64,000 nt of DNA, from NCBI RefSeq assembly GCF_018362775.1, contig NZ_JAGYXY010000001.1:325126-389125 (forward strand), written 5' to 3'. The translations under genes and the position numbers were made by a program. Each line of letters opens with the position of its first letter. Within the stretch, counting starts at the first letter, position 1. This DNA is from Alistipes montrealensis. GTDB taxonomy: Bacteria; Bacteroidota; Bacteroidia; Bacteroidales; Rikenellaceae. This document shows, piece by piece, positions 26,917 to 38,323 of this stretch. The notes under the pieces are model-generated. The model did no database searches and was not told the DNA's origin. It saw nothing but the letters and a program-made list of their open reading frames with translations.

Positions 26917-27044
26917 TTTAACCGCCCCTATTATTTGTATAATCCGGAGGTCCGACAAATAACATATTATTGATTTACAAGAAAATAGCGCCAAATATCG
27001 TTTATATTTTTCCGAGCACCCGTCCCAGCGGGCTTTTCCTGCGC

Positions 27045-27052
27045 TAACTTTG
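27045..27052 (+). promoter_or_regulatory. -7 element for the GH3 gene
   Basis: TAACTTTG matches TAnnTTTG, 37 bases before the ATG. No clear -33 TTTG. Confidence 0.45.
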
Positions 27053-27088
27053 CAGAAAATCGAACCGTAAACCAAGATCGAAAAAACA

Positions 27089-29194
27089 ATGAAAACCTCC
27101 GTAAAACTTTTGCTCGCCCTCGTGACGGCAGCAGCGGCCATTGCGCCGGCCGGCGCCCAGCAGGTCGTCGGATGGGACGAGGCCTACCGACAGGCCGACG
27201 CCCGGATCGCACGACTGACCCTCGACGAGAAAATCTCGTTCATGCGCGGCTACTCCTCTTTCTTCTTCTACGGCGTGCCCGAAAAAGGCATGCCCTACAT
27301 CTATCTCTCCGACGCCACGCAGGGCGTACACATGCGCGACAACCTGTCCGATCCCACGATGGTCCGGCAGTTGGAGCGTTCGACGGCCTTCCCGTGTCCG
27401 ATAGCACTCGCGGCGACCTTCAATCCGTCGCTGGCCTATAAATATGCCGAAGCCGTAGGCGAAGAGTGCCGGGCAGGAGGTATCGAGGTATTGCTGGGTC
27501 CGGGTATGAACATCTACCGCAACTCGCAGAACGGACGCAACTTCGAATACATGGGCGAAGACCCGCTGCTCTCGTCGGCGATGGTCGCCGAATACGTGAA
27601 GGGCATGCAGTCGACGGGAACCGTCGCGTGTCTGAAACACTTCATCTGCAACGAAACGGAGTTCTACCGCCGCCGCTCCAATTCGATCGTCGACGAACGG
27701 GCGCTGCACGAGATCTACCTGCCGCCGTTCAAAGCCGGCATCGACGCGGGCGTAGGCTATGTGATGACCTCCTACAACCGCCTCAACGGAGAATGGGCCG
27801 GGCAGAACGCCGACCTGATCCAGCGTATCCTGCGCGGCGAACTGGGATTCCAGGGCTGCGTAATGAGCGACTGGACCTCGGTGAACGATACGGAAAAGGT
27901 GGTTAAAAGCGGCCAGAACGTCGAAATGCCGGGTCGCAAGGAGTTCTTCGGCGAGGTGCGCGAACTGCTCAAGACGGGCCGCATCACGGAGAAGGACATT
28001 GAAAAGATGATCCGCCCCAACATCGCCACGAGCATCGCATTCGGTCTTTACGACCGGGAAAAATACGTTCCCGAACTGTTGGAGAAATTCCCGGCACACA
28101 AACAGACCGGCTACGAGGTAGCCGCAGAGGGCATCGTACTGCTGCGTAACAACGGCATCCTGCCGCTGGCCCCGGGCCGCAAAATCCTGCTTACGGGACG
28201 CTTCACCGAAGCGATTCCGCGCACGGGAGGCAGCACGTCGTCCTCGGCCGAGGTACTGGGCTACGACAATGTGACCCTGACTGCGGCCCTCCGCAGCGTC
28301 TACGGCGACGCGGTCCGCGTCGTCGAAAAACCCACCCGCGAGGAGTTGGCGGCGGCCGACGTGGTCCTGCTGTCGACGGGAACGATCGACGTAGAGTCGT
28401 TCGAACGCCCCTTCGCACTGCCCAAGGAGGAGGAAGCCTTCGTCCGCACGGCGGTCGAGGCCAATCCCAATACCATCGTGCTGGTCAACTCGGGTTCGGG
28501 TATCCGCATGGGCGGCTGGAACGGCAAGGCCGCGGCGGTTATCTACGGCTGGTATCCGGGACAAAGCGGATTCACGGCGCTGGCCGACATCCTTTCGGGC
28601 AAACTGTCGCCCTCGGGCAAACTGCCGATGACCATCGAGAAGGAGTTCAACGATTCGCCGGCCAAAGGCACGATGCCCGCCGGTGCTGAGTTCTACAACA
28701 AAGCGCCCCGCGCCTACAACGAACGCCTGATCCAACTCTACGACATCGACTACAAGGAGTCGGTGCTGGTCGGCTACCGCTGGTACGAAACCAAGGGTGT
28801 CGAACCGCTCTACCCCTTCGGATTCGGGCTTTCGTACACGACCTTTGCACTGGAAAAACCGCGCGCCCCAAAAGTATTCCCCGCGGACAAACCGCTGAAG
28901 GTGAGCGTCACGCTGACCAACACGGGCGACCGCGAAGGCGCAGAGGTCGTACAACTCTACGTCTCGGAGAACAATCCGACGGTGCTCCGTCCGAAAAAGG
29001 AGTTGAAAGGCTTCCGGAAGGTAGCCGTAGCCCCCGGCAAAAGCACCGTCGTGGAGTTCGAACTCGACCGGCAGGCGCTGGCGTTCTGGGACACACAGTC
29101 GCGCGGCTGGAAAGTCAACCCGGGCGAATACACCCTTTCGCTGGGAACCTCGTCGGCCGACATCGCCGCTACGCTGCCCGTTACGGTAAAATAG
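27089..29194 (+). CDS. Glycoside hydrolase family 3 (beta-glucosidase-type), secreted
   Basis: A 701-residue exo-glycosidase with a signal peptide ending at AGAQQ. The GH3 N-terminal barrel has the substrate-binding block ACLKHFICNETEFYRR and the nucleophile Asp in GCVMSDWTSV. The GH3 C-terminal domain follows and then an FN3-like domain (LKVSVTLTNTGDREGAEVVQLYV). It would remove terminal beta-linked glucose or a related sugar; specificity within GH3 cannot be read. It is divergent from the DUF6377 regulator and convergent with guaA, so it is a single-gene unit. Confidence 0.92.
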   Translation: MKTSVKLLLALVTAAAAIAPAGAQQVVGWDEAYRQADARIARLTLDEKISFMRGYSSFFFYGVPEKGMPYIYLSDATQGVHMRDNLSDPTMVRQLERSTAFPCPIALAATFNPSLAYKYAEAVGEECRAGGIEVLLGPGMNIYRNSQNGRNFEYMGEDPLLSSAMVAEYVKGMQSTGTVACLKHFICNETEFYRRRSNSIVDERALHEIYLPPFKAGIDAGVGYVMTSYNRLNGEWAGQNADLIQRILRGELGFQGCVMSDWTSVNDTEKVVKSGQNVEMPGRKEFFGEVRELLKTGRITEKDIEKMIRPNIATSIAFGLYDREKYVPELLEKFPAHKQTGYEVAAEGIVLLRNNGILPLAPGRKILLTGRFTEAIPRTGGSTSSSAEVLGYDNVTLTAALRSVYGDAVRVVEKPTREELAAADVVLLSTGTIDVESFERPFALPKEEEAFVRTAVEANPNTIVLVNSGSGIRMGGWNGKAAAVIYGWYPGQSGFTALADILSGKLSPSGKLPMTIEKEFNDSPAKGTMPAGAEFYNKAPRAYNERLIQLYDIDYKESVLVGYRWYETKGVEPLYPFGFGLSYTTFALEKPRAPKVFPADKPLKVSVTLTNTGDREGAEVVQLYVSENNPTVLRPKKELKGFRKVAVAPGKSTVVEFELDRQALAFWDTQSRGWKVNPGEYTLSLGTSSADIAATLPVTVK

Positions 29195-29210
29195 ACAAGA
29201 AACACCTGAC

Positions 29211-29245
29211 AAAAGCGCCGCATCTGTAACAGATGCGGCGCTTTT
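29211..29245. terminator. Bidirectional intrinsic terminator
   Basis: Inverted repeat AAAAGCGCCGCATCTGT/ACAGATGCGGCGCTTTT, serving the convergent GH3 and guaA genes. Confidence 0.88.
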
Positions 29246-29261
29246 CGTATCGGGAAATACC

Positions 29262-30788
29262 CTACTCCCACTCGATGGTTGCGGGCGGTTTCGAGGAGAT
29301 GTCGTACACGACGCGGTTGACCCCCTTGACTTTGTTGATGATGTCGTTCGAAAGATCGGCCAGGAACTCGTAGGGCAAATGCACCCAGTCGGCCGTCATG
29401 CCGTCGGTCGAGGTCACGGCACGCAGGGCCACGCAGCTTTCGTAAGTACGCTCGTCGCCCATCACGCCGACGCTCTTCACCGGAAGCAGGATAGCTCCCG
29501 CCTGCCACACCTGGTCGTAAAGCCCGGCGGCACGCAGCGAGTCGATATAGATTTTATCCACGTTCTGGAGGATTTCGACCTTCTCGGGCGTGATGTCGCC
29601 CAGGATACGGATCGCAAGGCCCGGTCCCGGGAAGGGATGGCGGCCTATCAACTGCTCGGAAATACCCATCGAACGGCCCACGCGGCGCACTTCGTCCTTG
29701 AACAGCAGGCGCAGCGGCTCGACAATGCGAAGGTTCATCTTCTCGGGAAGTCCGCCGACGTTGTGGTGCGACTTGATCGTAGCCGAAGGGCCGTTGACCG
29801 AGCACGACTCGATCACGTCGGGGTAAATCGTACCTTGCGCCAGCCACTTGACATCCTTGATCTGGATGGCCTCTTCGTTGAAAACCTCCACGAAGTCGCG
29901 GCCGATGATCTTGCGTTTCGTTTCAGGGTCCGTAACGCCCGCCAGATCGCCGAGGAATTTGGCCGAGGCATTCACGCCCTTGACGTTCAGGCCCATGTGC
30001 TTATACGATTCGAGCACCTCCGCAAACTCGTTCTTGCGCAGCAGGCCCGAATCGACGAAAACGCAGTAGAGGTTCTTACCGATGGCCTTGTGCAGCAGCA
30101 CGGCGGCTACCGACGAATCGACGCCGCCCGAAAGTGCCAGCACGACCTTGTCGTCGCCCAGCTTCTCGCGCAACTCGCGCACGGTCGACTCCACGAAACT
30201 CTCCGAGGTCCACGACTGTTCGCAGCCGCAGATGTCCACGACGAAGTTCTTGAGCAACTGCGTGCCGTCGGTCGAGTGGTAAACCTCCGGGTGGAACTGG
30301 ATGCCCCAGGTCTGCTCGCCCTCGATGTGGAACGCGGCGACACGCACGTCTTCGGTGCTGGCGACCAGTTTATAGGTTTCGGGCACACGCGTAATGGTGT
30401 CGCCGTGCGACATCCACACCTGCGTGCGGGCAGGAAGTCCCTGCATCAGCGCATCCGACGAATCGCCCACGGTAAGCATCGCGCGGCCGTATTCGCGGCT
30501 GGGAGCGGGCTGCACCTCACCGCCGAAAGCCGAGGCAAGGTATTGAGCTCCGTAGCAGACGCCGAGCAGCGGCAGTTTGCCCTTGATGGCCGAAAGATCG
30601 GGGGTCGGGGCCTGGGCGTCCCGCACGGAGAAGGGGCTGCCCGAGAGAATCACGCCCCGAACCGACGCGTCGAGCGGCGGAACTTTGTTGAAGGGGTGGA
30701 TTTCGCAATAGACGCAGAGTTCGCGCACACGCCGTGCAATGAGCTGCGTGTACTGCGAACCGAAGTCGAGAATCAGGATTTTTTCCAT
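29262..30788 (-). CDS. guaA: GMP synthase (glutamine-hydrolysing)
   Basis: Converts XMP to GMP with ATP and glutamine, the last step of guanine nucleotide synthesis. The N-terminal class I amidotransferase has nucleophile Cys78 in [11 protein letters not shown] and the His/Glu pair in [10 protein letters not shown]. The ATP-pyrophosphatase domain has the PP-loop [14 protein letters not shown]. The C-terminal dimerisation domain ends [12 protein letters not shown], the typical GuaA terminus. The 508-residue length is standard. It is downstream of guaB and a small membrane-protein gene on the same strand. Confidence 0.98.
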   Translation of the reverse strand: MEKILILDFGSQYTQLIARRVRELCVYCEIHPFNKVPPLDASVRGVILSGSPFSVRDAQAPTPDLSAIKGKLPLLGVCYGAQYLASAFGGEVQPAPSREYGRAMLTVGDSSDALMQGLPARTQVWMSHGDTITRVPETYKLVASTEDVRVAAFHIEGEQTWGIQFHPEVYHSTDGTQLLKNFVVDICGCEQSWTSESFVESTVRELREKLGDDKVVLALSGGVDSSVAAVLLHKAIGKNLYCVFVDSGLLRKNEFAEVLESYKHMGLNVKGVNASAKFLGDLAGVTDPETKRKIIGRDFVEVFNEEAIQIKDVKWLAQGTIYPDVIESCSVNGPSATIKSHHNVGGLPEKMNLRIVEPLRLLFKDEVRRVGRSMGISEQLIGRHPFPGPGLAIRILGDITPEKVEILQNVDKIYIDSLRAAGLYDQVWQAGAILLPVKSVGVMGDERTYESCVALRAVTSTDGMTADWVHLPYEFLADLSNDIINKVKGVNRVVYDISSKPPATIEWE

Positions 30789-30799
30789 CTATTTCAGAT

Positions 30800-30976
30800 T
30801 TATTTTTTCTTTTGCAAAGAGCGGTAAGCAACGTAGCCGGCCACGACCGCCGTTGCTACGAGCGACAGGGAGGTGAGCGTCCGGTTGTCCGACAAAAGAT
30901 AGGTCAGCAGTCCCAGTACGGCGACGATCGCTGCCATCCATTCGTACCAGGCCGGTTGTTTCGAATCACCCGCCAT
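30800..30976 (-). CDS. Small (58 aa) membrane protein between guaB and guaA
   Basis: An open frame of 58 codons, ATG at 30976 to TAA at 30800, starts 5 bases after the guaB stop and ends 11 bases before the guaA start. The protein begins MAGDSKQPAWYEWMAAIVAV, has two predicted helices (WMAAIVAVLGLLTYLL and LTSLSLVATAVVAGYVAY) and ends in a basic tail LQKKK. No known family was recognised. The tight spacing within a conserved purine operon argues for a real gene. Confidence 0.7.
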   Translation of the reverse strand: MAGDSKQPAWYEWMAAIVAVLGLLTYLLSDNRTLTSLSLVATAVVAGYVAYRSLQKKK

Positions 30977-30981
30977 CGCAA

Positions 30982-32460
30982 CTAACGCTCGCTCGAATAG
31001 TTAGGCGCTTCGCTCGTGATGGCCACGTCGTGCGGATGGCTCTCCAGCATACCCGAAGCCGTAATGCGGATGAAGCGGGCCTGCTTGAGCGCCCCGATGT
31101 CCTTTGCCCCGCAGTAGCCCATACCCGAACGGACTCCGCCGATGAGCTGGTAAACCGTCTCGGAGAGGGAGCCCTTGAACGGCACGCGCGCAGCGATGCC
31201 TTCGGGAACGAGTTTGCTGATGTTGCCCTCACAGCCCTTCTGGAAATAACGGTCGGCCGATCCGGCCTTCATGGCGTCGATCGACCCCATGCCGCGGTAA
31301 CTCTTGAACTTACGGCCGTTGAAGATAATCGTTTCGCCCGGAGCCTCCTCCGTACCGGCGAACATCGAACCGATCATCACGCAGTCGCCGCCCGCAGCCA
31401 GCGCCTTCACCAGGTCGCCCGAATAGCGCAGGCCGCCGTCGGCAATCACCGGAACGCCGCTTTCACTAGCTACGGAAGCCACGTCGTAGATGGCCGTCAA
31501 CTGGGGAACGCCCACACCCGCGATGATACGCGTCGTACAGATCGAACCCGGACCGATACCGACCTTCACGCCGTCGGCGCCGTTCTCGATCAGGTAGCGC
31601 GCCGCACCGCCCGTGGCGATGTTGCCCACCACAACGTCGAGCGAGGGATAAGTCTCCTTGATGCGTTTGAGCATCGAAACGATATTGGCCGAATGGCCGT
31701 GTGCGGAGTCGAGGACAACGGCGTCGACATCCTCGGCAACCAGCGCTTTCACGCGGTCCATAGCGTCGGGCGTAACGCCGACGCCGGCAGCCACGCGCAG
31801 ACGCCCTTTCGCATCCTTGCAGGCATTGGGATGATCCTGAACCTTGGTGATGTCCTTATAAGTAATAAGCCCCACCAGATGGCCTTCGTCGTCCACCACG
31901 GGGAGCTTTTCGATCTTGCTGTTCAGCAGAATTTCCTGGGCATGGGCCAGTTCGGGATTGTGCGTCGTCACGAGGCGGTCGCCGGGAGTCATCACCTCTT
32001 CGATGCGGCGCGTCATGTCGCGCTGGAAACGCAGGTCGCGGTTGGTGACGATGCCGATGAGGATTTTATCCGAATCCACGACCGGAATGCCTCCGATCCG
32101 GTTCTCTTTCATCAGATTCAGCGCGTCGCCGACGGTGTGGTCCTTGGAAATGGTCACCGGATCGTAGATCATGCCGTTCTCGGCGCGTTTCACCTTGCGG
32201 ACCTGGGCGGCCTGTTCGGCAATGGTCATATTCTTGTGGATCACGCCGATTCCGCCTTCGCGTGCCAAGGCGATCGCCAGCGGCGCTTCGGTAACCGTGT
32301 CCATAGCAGCGGACACAATGGGGATGTTGAGCTTGATATTTCGCGAGAAACGGGTCTGGACATTGACCTCTCGCGGCAACACTTCCGAATAGGCGGGTAT
32401 AAGCAGCACATCGTCGAAGGTAAGTCCTTCGGGCTGAACCCTTTCATTGATAAAAGACAT
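30982..32460 (-). CDS. guaB: Inosine-5'-monophosphate dehydrogenase
   Basis: Oxidises IMP to XMP with NAD+, the first committed step to GMP. The 492-residue protein has the IMPDH barrel, two CBS domains inserted at about residues 95-215 ([24 protein letters not shown]), and the catalytic loop [19 protein letters not shown] with its Cys. It starts with [20 protein letters not shown], as expected. It forms an operon with the small membrane protein and guaA. Confidence 0.98.
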   Translation of the reverse strand: MSFINERVQPEGLTFDDVLLIPAYSEVLPREVNVQTRFSRNIKLNIPIVSAAMDTVTEAPLAIALAREGGIGVIHKNMTIAEQAAQVRKVKRAENGMIYDPVTISKDHTVGDALNLMKENRIGGIPVVDSDKILIGIVTNRDLRFQRDMTRRIEEVMTPGDRLVTTHNPELAHAQEILLNSKIEKLPVVDDEGHLVGLITYKDITKVQDHPNACKDAKGRLRVAAGVGVTPDAMDRVKALVAEDVDAVVLDSAHGHSANIVSMLKRIKETYPSLDVVVGNIATGGAARYLIENGADGVKVGIGPGSICTTRIIAGVGVPQLTAIYDVASVASESGVPVIADGGLRYSGDLVKALAAGGDCVMIGSMFAGTEEAPGETIIFNGRKFKSYRGMGSIDAMKAGSADRYFQKGCEGNISKLVPEGIAARVPFKGSLSETVYQLIGGVRSGMGYCGAKDIGALKQARFIRITASGMLESHPHDVAITSEAPNYSSER

Positions 32461-32485
32461 AATGAACGTGGATTTTTGTTGCTCG

Positions 32486-32493
32486 CAAATGTA
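32486..32493 (-). promoter_or_regulatory. -7 element for the guaB operon
   Basis: Minus-strand TACATTTG matches TAnnTTTG, 25 bases before guaB. No TTTG at -33. Confidence 0.5.
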
Positions 32494-32573
32494 GTGATTA
32501 TTTTCGAAACGGCCTAATTTCCGGCCCGATCCGTCGATTTTTTTATCAACATTTTATTCAGGGACTCTCCACG

Positions 32574-32607
32574 AAAAGAGGTCCGGCTCACGAGCCGGAC
32601 CTCTTTT
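32574..32607 (-). terminator. Intrinsic terminator after panB
   Basis: Perfect 16-bp inverted repeat AAAAGAGGTCCGGCTC/GAGCCGGACCTCTTTT with a 2-base centre, 17 bases past the panB stop. Confidence 0.88.
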
Positions 32608-32624
32608 TCTTGGGACACAATCGC

Positions 32625-33440
32625 TTAATACTGCTCCTTTTCGTTGGGGAAATCACAGTCCTTGACATCCTTGACATACTGCTCCACGGCCCCGGTCATC
32701 ACCGAATGCAGATCGGCATAACGGCGCAGGAAACGCGGCGAGAAGCCTTTGTTGATGCCCAGCATGTCGTGGATCACGAGCACCTGGCCGTCGCAGCCCC
32801 CGCCTGCGCCGATACCGATCGTCGGCGCGGAAATCTCCTTCGTGACCCGGGCGGCCAATTCGGCCGGAATTTTTTCGAGCACGATGCCGAAACATCCCGC
32901 ATCGCTCAGCAGGCGTGCATCACGCAACAGCTTCTCGGCCTCAGCCTCCTCCTTGGCGCGAACGGCGTAAGTGCCGAACTTGTGGATCGACTGGGGCGTC
33001 AGGCCGAGGTGTCCCATGATGGGAATGCCGGCCGACAGGATGCGCTGCACCGATTCGAGGATCTCCTCGCCGCCTTCCATCTTCACGGCATCGGCTTCGG
33101 TCTCCTTCATGATGCGGACAGCCGAGTCGAGGGCCACCTTCGAGTTGCCCTGGTAGGTTCCGAACGGCAGGTCGACAACGACCAGCGCACGCTCTACGGC
33201 GCGTACGACCGAGCGTGCATGGTAGATCATCATATCGAGGGTGATGGGAACCGTGGTCTCGTAGCCAGCCATCACATTGGCAGCCGAGTCGCCCACGAGG
33301 ATCACGTCGATACCTGCGGCATCGACGATCTTCGCCATCGAATAATCGTAAGAGGTAAGCATGGCGATCTTTTCGCCCCGCTGCTTCATTTCCGTAAGGC
33401 GATAAGTCGTAACCGCACGAACTGTACTTTCAACAGACAT
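32625..33440 (-). CDS. panB: 3-methyl-2-oxobutanoate hydroxymethyltransferase
   Basis: Makes ketopantoate from alpha-ketoisovalerate and methylene-tetrahydrofolate in pantothenate and CoA synthesis. The 271-residue protein shows PanB signatures [36 protein letters not shown] (metal-binding Asp), [15 protein letters not shown] and the late catalytic Glu in [12 protein letters not shown]. It has its own promoter and terminator. Other pan genes are not in the window. Confidence 0.97.
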   Translation of the reverse strand: MSVESTVRAVTTYRLTEMKQRGEKIAMLTSYDYSMAKIVDAAGIDVILVGDSAANVMAGYETTVPITLDMMIYHARSVVRAVERALVVVDLPFGTYQGNSKVALDSAVRIMKETEADAVKMEGGEEILESVQRILSAGIPIMGHLGLTPQSIHKFGTYAVRAKEEAEAEKLLRDARLLSDAGCFGIVLEKIPAELAARVTKEISAPTIGIGAGGGCDGQVLVIHDMLGINKGFSPRFLRRYADLHSVMTGAVEQYVKDVKDCDFPNEKEQY

Positions 33441-33469
33441 TACTTCGGATTTTAGTTTTTAAATCGGGG

Positions 33470-33501
33470 CAAAGATAGCGCAAGCCGAGCGCAATGACAA
33501 A
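33470..33501 (-). promoter_or_regulatory. Sigma-A promoter of panB
   Basis: Minus-strand TTTG (33501-33498), 20-base spacer and TATCTTTG (33477-33470). Confidence 0.78.
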
Positions 33502-33549
33502 TTTATTTTGAGCAGGACTGAACAGCGGCGGCAAAGTCAGTTTCCGGCC

Positions 33550-34086
33550 CTAAAAACAACCTTTCAGTTGGGCGAAGAAAGTCCACAAAACGACACCGCC
33601 CGAGACCGACACATTGATCGAATGTTTCACGCCCACCTGCGGAATCTCGACAGCTCCGTCGCACAGGTCGACGGCCTCCTGCCCTACGCCGTCGACTTCG
33701 TTGCCGAAGACGAGCGCATACTTCACGCCCGGCTGTGTGCGGAATTCGTCGAGCATCACGGCCCCTTCGACCTGCTCCACGGCGTAGATCGCATAGCCCT
33801 CTTCACGCAGCCGCGCGATACACTCCTCCGTCGTGCCGTAATAACTCCAGGGTACGGTCAGTTCGGCGCCCAGGGCCGTCTTGTGGATGTCGCGGCTGGG
33901 CGGCGTGGCGGTGATACCGCACAGGGCGATCCGCTCCACGGCGAAGGCGTCGCCCGTGCGAAAAAAGGCCCCGACGTTCTGCGACGAACGAACGTTGTCC
34001 AGGACTACCGCGACAGGCATCTTCGCCATTGCGGCGAACTCCGAAACCGAGGGCCGGCCGAGCTCTTCGTTGGTGATTTTGCGCAT
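33550..34086 (-). CDS. SpoU/TrmH-family RNA 2'-O-methyltransferase
   Basis: A 178-residue SPOUT methyltransferase using S-adenosyl-methionine to methylate a ribose in tRNA or rRNA. It shows the three SpoU motifs: motif 1 VLDNVRSSQNVGAFFRTGDA, motif 2 ALVFGNEVDGVGQEAV and motif 3 VEIPQVGVKHSINVSVSGG. It lacks the N-terminal substrate-binding domain of RlmB, so it is the short single-domain form. The target nucleotide cannot be inferred. It is divergent from the outer-membrane protein gene, with abutting -7 boxes. Confidence 0.92.
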   Translation of the reverse strand: MRKITNEELGRPSVSEFAAMAKMPVAVVLDNVRSSQNVGAFFRTGDAFAVERIALCGITATPPSRDIHKTALGAELTVPWSYYGTTEECIARLREEGYAIYAVEQVEGAVMLDEFRTQPGVKYALVFGNEVDGVGQEAVDLCDGAVEIPQVGVKHSINVSVSGGVVLWTFFAQLKGCF

Positions 34087-34144
34087 AATGGGTCGGAATG
34101 TATGATTTCGGGGGCAAAAGTAAATAAAATTAAAATCTTTTCCT

Positions 34145-34152
34145 TACTTTTG
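34145..34152 (+). promoter_or_regulatory. -7 element for the OMP-glnS unit
   Basis: TACTTTTG, 24 bases before the OMP gene start. A facing minus-strand TACTTTTG (34122-34115) serves the SpoU gene. Confidence 0.5.
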
Positions 34153-34175
34153 TCAGCTATATTCCGTTGATCCCT

Positions 34176-35291
34176 ATGAAAAAACTCTTACTCTTGCTCG
34201 CCCTTTCCGGAAGCACCCTCGCAGGATACTCGCAGGAGATTCTGTTAGGAACCGATTTCAAAATGTATTTCGACAACAAGGAGTTCGGCAGCAATGAATT
34301 TGCCGTTCCGGGTTTGGACATCGAATCCGGTACGGATTTCGCGGCCCGGCTGACGCCCCGCGCGGGCATCCGGTGGGACGAGAAAAACACGCTCGTCATC
34401 GCCGCGGACATGATCAAAAATTTCGGTTCGGCGGAATCGGCCTATCTTTCGGAGATCAAGCCCGTCTTCTACTACCAGTTCCAGACGCCCAAAGTGACGG
34501 CCGTGGCCGGTATCTTCACACGCGACATGATGCACGACGACGACTATTCGACGGCGTTCTTCACCGAGTCGTACCGCTTCTACCACAACCGCATGAACGG
34601 TGTGCTGGCGCAGTACAACGGCAAACGGAACTCCTATGTCGAATTCGTCTGCGACTGGGAAGGCATGTATTCCACCCTCTCGCGCGAGAAATTCCGCATC
34701 CTGTTCGCCGGGCGCCACTACCTCGACACCTTCTACTACGGATTCAACTACTCGATGTTCCACTTCGCCGGCCAGAAAGACGCGGCCCTGGAGAACGTCG
34801 TCGACCTGCAGTTGCTGAACCCCTGCATCGGCGTGAAGTTCAACGCCTTCTTCGATTTCGACATCAAACTGGGAGCTTTGCTCACAGCTCAGCGCGACCG
34901 CAGTTTCGGACACAAATGGGAAAAGCCCTGCATGGGAGAATTCGCCTTCAAGATCAGCCGCTGGGGCTTCTCGCTCGACGAAAGGCTGTATGTAGGGGAC
35001 AATATCCACCCCTTCTTCTACGGAAACGAGCTGGAGAACAACGACGGTACGACAACCCACATTCCCTACGGCCGCGAGCTCTACCCGGGTGAGAGTTTCT
35101 TCCGCACCGATCAAAAAGTATACAGCCGCACGGCGCTCTCCTACCGCCGCTCGTTCTTCGACGATACAGTCTCGGTCCGTGCCGAGTTCGCCGCCCATCA
35201 CGACGGAACCGCCCTGGGAACCCAGCAGATGCTGGTCGTGGGCGTGAAACTGCTCAAAACGGTTTACAACAGCAAGAATCATAAAAAATAG
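34176..35291 (+). CDS. Hypothetical secreted beta-barrel-like outer-membrane protein
   Basis: A 371-residue protein with a signal peptide ([19 protein letters not shown]) and many amphipathic strands (for example [20 protein letters not shown] and [14 protein letters not shown]), ending in a strand-like [14 protein letters not shown]. No family was recognised; an outer-membrane barrel of 14-18 strands fits. Its stop lies 14 bases before glnS on the same strand, so glnS is probably co-transcribed from its promoter. An upstream TTG at 34167 was rejected because ATG at 34176 begins the signal peptide. Confidence 0.8.
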   Translation: MKKLLLLLALSGSTLAGYSQEILLGTDFKMYFDNKEFGSNEFAVPGLDIESGTDFAARLTPRAGIRWDEKNTLVIAADMIKNFGSAESAYLSEIKPVFYYQFQTPKVTAVAGIFTRDMMHDDDYSTAFFTESYRFYHNRMNGVLAQYNGKRNSYVEFVCDWEGMYSTLSREKFRILFAGRHYLDTFYYGFNYSMFHFAGQKDAALENVVDLQLLNPCIGVKFNAFFDFDIKLGALLTAQRDRSFGHKWEKPCMGEFAFKISRWGFSLDERLYVGDNIHPFFYGNELENNDGTTTHIPYGRELYPGESFFRTDQKVYSRTALSYRRSFFDDTVSVRAEFAAHHDGTALGTQQMLVVGVKLLKTVYNSKNHKK

Positions 35292-35305
35292 CAATATCCA
35301 ACCAT

Positions 35306-36982
<1,677 letters not shown>

Positions 36983-36994
36983 GCAGTCAACATC

Positions 36995-37040
36995 TACCTC
37001 AAAAAGGCATCCGAATTATTTCGGATGCCTTTTTGAGGTA
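36995..37040. terminator. Strong intrinsic terminator after glnS
   Basis: Perfect 20-bp inverted repeat (36995-37014 with 37021-37040) around loop ATTATT; the core is GGCATCCGA/TCGGATGCC with T-rich flanks. Confidence 0.9.
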
Positions 37041-37102
37041 TTTTTCGCCCGGTCTTTCCGTTTTTTGATTATCTTTGGGAAATTAACAAACGACGGGATC
37101 GG

Positions 37103-38323
37103 ATGTATCTGTTATTATCGATAGGGATAGTCGTGTTGGCGGCAGCCTGTGTTTTTCTGGTCTGGCGCTGCTATTATCAATGCCGATATATAAAGATAAG
37201 CAAACGCGTCAACGACGAAGTACTGCGCAACGTAGCCGCTTATATCCTGCTGGTCGATCCGGATTTCGATGTCCTGCAAACCAACTATTACACCCTGACC
37301 GGCACGCCCCTGCCATCCCGGCCGCCCAAGGTCGGCAACCTGCTGCGCTGTAAAAACGGCGAGGATGCCGGGATCTGCGGGACACACGACCTATGCGCCG
37401 ACTGTCCGGTCCGCGCGGCCATCGGCGAAGCGTTCCGGTCGAAAAAAGGGTTCTCCGGGCTGGAAGCCCCGATGGTGCTTTACACTTCCGACGACCACTC
37501 CGAAGCCATCGACTGCGACGTGAGCGTGTCGGGCAATTTCCTAACCATAGCCGGAGAATCCCGTGTCGTGCTGACCGTGAGCGATATCACAGCCCAGAAA
37601 CGCACGCAGCGCGAATTGGACAAGGCACGCATTCATGCCGAAGAGTCCGACCGCATGAAGTCGTTCTTCCTGACAAACACGACCCACGAGTTGCGCACGC
37701 CGCTCAACGCCATCGTCGGTTTTTCGGAACTGCTCATGACCGATTCCGCCCCCGAAGATAAACAGGAGTACATGCGCATCATCCGCCTGAACAGCGAAGT
37801 ATTGTTGCATCTGATAAACGACCTGCTCGACCTCTCGAAAATCGAAACCGGAACGCTCGACTACGAATATTCGGACGTAGAACTGAACGCCGTGATGGAA
37901 GAGTTGGAAGGTGGTTTCCGCATCCGCCAGCCGGAGAACAGCCCCGTGCGGATCACTTTTCACAGACAATATCCCGCAAGCTATCTCCATACGGACCGCA
38001 AGCGGCTGATCCAGGTGGTTGCAAACTTTTTGAGCAACGCCGTGAAATTCACGGCAAACGGCTCCATCGACTTCGGATTCGAAATCCGCGGCAGCGAACT
38101 CTACATCTATGTCACCGACACGGGAACAGGCATCTCGGAAGAGCACCAGCGGGAACTTTTCCAGCGGTTTACCAAAGCAGGATCGTTCAAGCAGGGCATC
38201 GGCATCGGGCTGGCGATCTCGAAGTCGATCGTCGAAACGCTGGGAGGAGACATCGGTGTCGAATCCCAAATCGGGAAAGGCTCGACCTTCTGGTTCACGC
38301 TGCCCTACGGGACGCAACAATAA
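37103..38323 (+). CDS. Orphan PAS-domain sensor histidine kinase
   Basis: A 406-residue membrane kinase: one N-terminal helix (residues 4-22), a PAS-like domain, HisKA with His195 (NTTHELRTPLN), and HATPase_c with the N box NFLSNAVKFT, G1 box DTGTGI and G2 box GIGIGLAIS. Inside the PAS region is a cysteine cluster, C83 (LLRCKNG), C92, C98 and C101 (ICGTHDLCADCPVR), that could bind a metal or sense redox. No response regulator is adjacent, so it is an orphan kinase. A -7-like TATCTTTG lies at 37070-37077. Its stop abuts the convergent next gene. Confidence 0.92.
   Translation: MYLLLSIGIVVLAAACVFLVWRCYYQCRYIKISKRVNDEVLRNVAAYILLVDPDFDVLQTNYYTLTGTPLPSRPPKVGNLLRCKNGEDAGICGTHDLCADCPVRAAIGEAFRSKKGFSGLEAPMVLYTSDDHSEAIDCDVSVSGNFLTIAGESRVVLTVSDITAQKRTQRELDKARIHAEESDRMKSFFLTNTTHELRTPLNAIVGFSELLMTDSAPEDKQEYMRIIRLNSEVLLHLINDLLDLSKIETGTLDYEYSDVELNAVMEELEGGFRIRQPENSPVRITFHRQYPASYLHTDRKRLIQVVANFLSNAVKFTANGSIDFGFEIRGSELYIYVTDTGTGISEEHQRELFQRFTKAGSFKQGIGIGLAISKSIVETLGGDIGVESQIGKGSTFWFTLPYGTQQ

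Noticed and set aside
34995..35005. GGGGACAAT resembling the ECF -35 half
   Set aside because: It is inside a coding region, the final A of the box is changed, and no CGTYNTA follows at 13 bases.
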